64,000 nucleotides of DNA, taken from the NCBI GenBank assembly GCA_963819735.1, contig CAWFXC010000004.1:372001-436000 (forward strand), written 5' to 3'. The translations under genes and the position numbers were made by a program. Positions 62,094-64,000 of this stretch are shown here, one piece after another (the stretch's first letter is position 1; every line of letters begins with the position of its first letter). The notes beneath the pieces are model-generated. The model searched no databases. It was not told the origin of the DNA and saw only the letters and a list, made by a program, of their open reading frames with translations. The stretch comes from CAWFXC01 sp963819735 (GTDB taxonomy: Bacteria; Actinomycetota; Acidimicrobiia; IMCC26256; DASPTH01).

Positions 62094-62303
62094 TCAGACT
62101 CGCACCGCCTTGATCAGAACCCGCGATGGTGCCCGTCGGTCCCTGTCGAGAGGGGCGCGGACCTCCAAGACGCCGTCCGCGTACGTCGCGCTGACGTCCT
62201 GATCGCTCGTTCCGCTCGGCAACGGAACGATGCGGACCAGACTTCCCGAAAGTGAGAGCACGTCCGGCTCCTTTCGGAACGGAGCGTCTATCGATCGAAC
62301 CAA
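62094..62303 (-). pseudogene. Hsp20 C-terminal relic
   Basis: The 69-residue frame holds SLSGSLVRIVPLPSGTSDQDVSATYADGVLEVRAPLD, the last part of an alpha-crystallin domain including the diagnostic DGVLEV motif; the first two thirds of the domain are missing. Truncated copy of a second small heat-shock gene. Confidence 0.6.
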
Positions 62304-62368
62304 TCGCGTGCCGCGGGCGTGTCTCGCTCCGCATCCGGTAGAGCCTTTGCCCTCAGCTGCTTTCCCAT
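62288..62368 (-). CDS. 26-residue peptide of unknown status
   Basis: ATG 62368 follows AAGGGACACG. The product MGKQLRAKALPDAERDTPAARDWFDR is short and charged; its stop overlaps the Hsp20 relic by 16 bp. May be the leftover start of a longer gene. Confidence 0.25.
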   Translation of the reverse strand: MGKQLRAKALPDAERDTPAARDWFDR

Positions 62369-62395
62369 GGTCGTGTCCCTTCTCGTGTCGGCTTT

Positions 62396-62427
62396 GATCA
62401 CCACCTTGGCCTCCAAGGAAGGTGATC
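62396..62427. repeat. Long imperfect hairpin upstream of the Hsp20 relic
   Basis: GATCACCACCTTGG ... CCAAGGAAGGTGATC: arms of about 14 bp with one extra base, around a three-base loop. The inner CCTTGG-CCT-CCAAGG at 62404-62418 is perfect. Could be a transcriptional terminator or RNA thermometer-like element; no T-run visible. Confidence 0.4.
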
Positions 62428-62487
62428 GGTGTGCAACCTCTCGTGCCGCGGCGCCCAACGGTGAAACGATCGTTCGGAGCGATTCGC

Positions 62488-63171
62488 TCACGAGTGGGTG
62501 TGCTCCGCTCGGTCGCGCAGACCTCTCATCATCTTCTGTTCCATGACGAAGTGCACGAGCGCGAACAGGCGGGAATCAGGTCCTCCCGATGACCGGACGA
62601 TGAGCCGGCAGCGCTCATCGTCGATCGGTTCGACGAAGAAGCCCCATGCCGCGTGTGCCCTTGCGCCCGACTGCAGCCGCTGCCAGTCGTCGGGCGCGAC
62701 CAGAACCAATGCCCTCGCTGGCTGTACCAGCGCCACGGTCTGCTTGCCGCGGTCGTGCCAGAGGCTTTCGTCGGCCAACCAGACCGTGTCGCCGGTGGAG
62801 AGGTGCTGCCATTCGGCGACGATCTCCGAGGCATTCCGCATTCGCGCTCCTACGATGTTCTCGAGCGGGGTGTAGCTGTAGAAGCCGCCGCGGTCCTGAC
62901 CGATCTGGACGAGCCATGTCCAAAGATTCTCAGCCGACGATTCGACGGTGATCGCCCGTGTCGAGCGCTCGCAGCCTGGGGTGACCAGGTCGTCGATCGG
63001 CAGTGACATTGTCAGCTCGGCGTCGGTTGCGCCCCACGCCTGATACCACGGCTCCAATCTCCGTGCGTAGGCCACGCCGAGGGCAGCGATGGCCGCGAGC
63101 CCGGAGAATGCCGCGACACCGCGTGCCCGTGGTGCAGACCTGCGCCGTTCGGTTCGGCTGACGGGTTGCAT
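62488..63171 (-). CDS. SRPBCC/polyketide-cyclase-like protein with N-terminal membrane helix
   Basis: 227 residues from ATG 63171. A basic N-terminus and a hydrophobic segment (GVAAFSGLAAIAALGVAYA) anchor a START-like domain: ITVESSAENLWTWLVQIGQDRGGFYSYTPLENIVG, LADESLWHDRG and WGFFVEPIDDERCRLIVRS. This family is widespread in actinobacteria with unknown ligand. Divergent from the PNPOx gene across 213 bp that contain a DosR-type site, closer to the other gene. Confidence 0.8.
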   Translation of the reverse strand: MQPVSRTERRRSAPRARGVAAFSGLAAIAALGVAYARRLEPWYQAWGATDAELTMSLPIDDLVTPGCERSTRAITVESSAENLWTWLVQIGQDRGGFYSYTPLENIVGARMRNASEIVAEWQHLSTGDTVWLADESLWHDRGKQTVALVQPARALVLVAPDDWQRLQSGARAHAAWGFFVEPIDDERCRLIVRSSGGPDSRLFALVHFVMEQKMMRGLRDRAEHTHS

Positions 63172-63334
63172 GGCGCTCACCTCGGACCTCCTGGTTCGGG
63201 ACCTCTCCGCTCTTCGCGCTGTTCTTCTCAAGCCGCTTCGGGTCACACTGACCACTGGGCTCGACCGGACACAGAGTCGAAGGTCATTGATTGTTCGTGG
63301 CCGCGACGGCGATGAGCGCGGAGTAAGGGGGCTT

Positions 63335-63349
63335 GGGACTTTCGCCCCT
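63335..63349 (+). promoter_or_regulatory. DosR-type site GGGACTTTCGCCCCT
   Basis: Near-perfect site, 35 nt upstream of the PNPOx-like gene. Confidence 0.7.
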
Positions 63350-63384
63350 TTCGCACGTCGGTTCCGAGAGAGCTCAATTCGATC

Positions 63385-63831
63385 ATGGACAGCGCTCCCT
63401 ACCGCGACCTCCGAGCCAAGGAGTGCCGAGCACTGCTCCGATCCGAAGGCATCGGCCGCGTGGGCGTGAGCGTGAAAGCACTGCCGGCGATCTTTCCCGT
63501 CCGCTACGCGATGCTCGACGAGGAGCTCGTTTTCCCAATCTCTCGGACAGGGATGCTCCACGAGTCACTGTCCGGCGCGATCGTTGCGTTCGAAGCCGAC
63601 CGCATCGACCAAGCCCACGCTGACAGTTGGAGCGTCTTGGTCGTTGCAAAGGCGCAACTGATCACTGACCTTGACGACCTCGAGGAGGCTGGCCGTCTAC
63701 CACTCGCGGCGTGGGGTAGCGACCACGAGGCATGTTTCGCGCGAATCTCGTGCGAGCGCATTTCTGGACGCGCCTACAGCAGTACCCGGGTGCCCGCGAG
63801 CGGGTACTCACCCTCCGAACGGAGCGCGTGA
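63385..63831 (+). CDS. PNPOx-like FMN-binding protein
   Basis: 148 residues. Split-barrel pattern YRDLRAKECRALLRSEGIGRVGVSVKALPAIFPVRYAMLDEELVF then DSWSVLVVAKAQLI. Second intact member of the family in the window. Ends seven bases before the GNAT/acyl-CoA synthetase start, so the two form an operon. DosR-regulated by inference from the operator. Confidence 0.85.
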   Translation: MDSAPYRDLRAKECRALLRSEGIGRVGVSVKALPAIFPVRYAMLDEELVFPISRTGMLHESLSGAIVAFEADRIDQAHADSWSVLVVAKAQLITDLDDLEEAGRLPLAAWGSDHEACFARISCERISGRAYSSTRVPASGYSPSERSA

Positions 63832-63837
63832 GCGAAG

Positions 63838-64000
63838 ATGGCACAACGAGCCGAACCCGACGAATACGGCGCCGAGATCCTCCTCGCGGACGGCGGATCC
63901 GCACGCGTACGTGCCCTGCGCGGCGACGACGAACCGGCGGTCCGTGACCTCTACCAGAAGGCTTCCGACCGCAGCCGCTACCTTCGCTTCCTTTCGCCGC
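63838..64000 (+). CDS. GNAT/ADP-forming acyl-CoA synthetase protein, 3' end outside window
   Basis: First 54 residues from ATG 63838, running off the window. ILLADGGSARVRALRGDDEPAVRDLYQKASDRSRYLRFLS is the N-terminal GNAT domain of bifunctional GNAT/acyl-CoA synthetase (Pat-like) proteins; the synthetase part would follow downstream. In mycobacteria the cyclic-AMP-dependent Pat acetylates acyl-CoA synthetases, but its architecture differs. Same family as the relic at 45831. Confidence 0.65.
   Translation, partial: MAQRAEPDEYGAEILLADGGSARVRALRGDDEPAVRDLYQKASDRSRYLRFLSP

Overview
The window is high-GC DNA with dense, short-spaced operons and many actinobacterial families: an ECF sigma factor with a zinc anti-sigma, a BTAD/NB-ARC regulator, a GAF-ANTAR protein, DUF1918, a DosR/DosS-type pair, and a GNAT/acyl-CoA synthetase. 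Content and style suggest an actinobacterium outside Mycobacterium and Streptomyces, possibly Acidimicrobiia-like. That placement is an inference, because no rRNA or complete tRNA is present to anchor it.

Layout. 1-9 kb: ordinary chromosomal genes (end of an FtsX permease, a RibD-like/AHSA1/ArsR operon, a UBP zinc finger protein, MTHFR, a methyltransferase, an ECF sigma/anti-sigma pair, a flavodoxin-like protein). 9.4-15.5 kb: a branched-chain-type solute-binding protein, a secreted beta-propeller with near-identical repeats, and an AfsR-like regulator whose divergent promoter region is partly duplicated. 15.7-25.9 kb: one long minus-strand stress operon in the order LuxR regulator, sigma-like protein, dnaK, grpE, dnaJ, cbpM, clpB, hdeD, zinc-ribbon thioredoxin, cyclic-nucleotide-binding remnant. 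Most junctions overlap by a few bases. 26-30.8 kb: a PucR-type regulator, YceI, Hsp20, a peroxiredoxin and a DsbA-like protein.

30.8-43.4 kb is mosaic and decaying. It holds frameshifted DUF2252, membrane and ThuA-like genes (the last flanked by about 136-bp inverted repeats), a DUF1931 histone-fold protein, an STAS protein lacking the phospho-serine, remnants of PAS, GGDEF, MmyB-type, aldo-keto reductase and PEP-synthase genes, and tRNA 3'-end-like fragments.

43.4-64 kb carries a gene set strongly reminiscent of the mycobacterial DosR dormancy regulon: DUF1918 plus hydrolase (Rv0569/Rv0571c-like), a zinc alcohol dehydrogenase, an Rv2004c-like APH/P-loop protein, a DosS-type kinase with PAS instead of GAF sensors, a DosR-type regulator, an Rv2625c-like M50 protease, universal stress protein pieces, FMN-binding PNPOx-like proteins, a P-type ATPase, a TreT-like glycosyltransferase fused to a YHS domain, and an Hsp20 remnant. 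Nine 15-bp sites resembling GGGACTTTCGGCCCT lie in this segment. Most sit 34-35 or 62-71 nt before a start codon. This is the best candidate in the window for an undescribed system: a DosR-type dormancy/hypoxia regulon with its own operator and new members. Many members are degraded while their operators persist.
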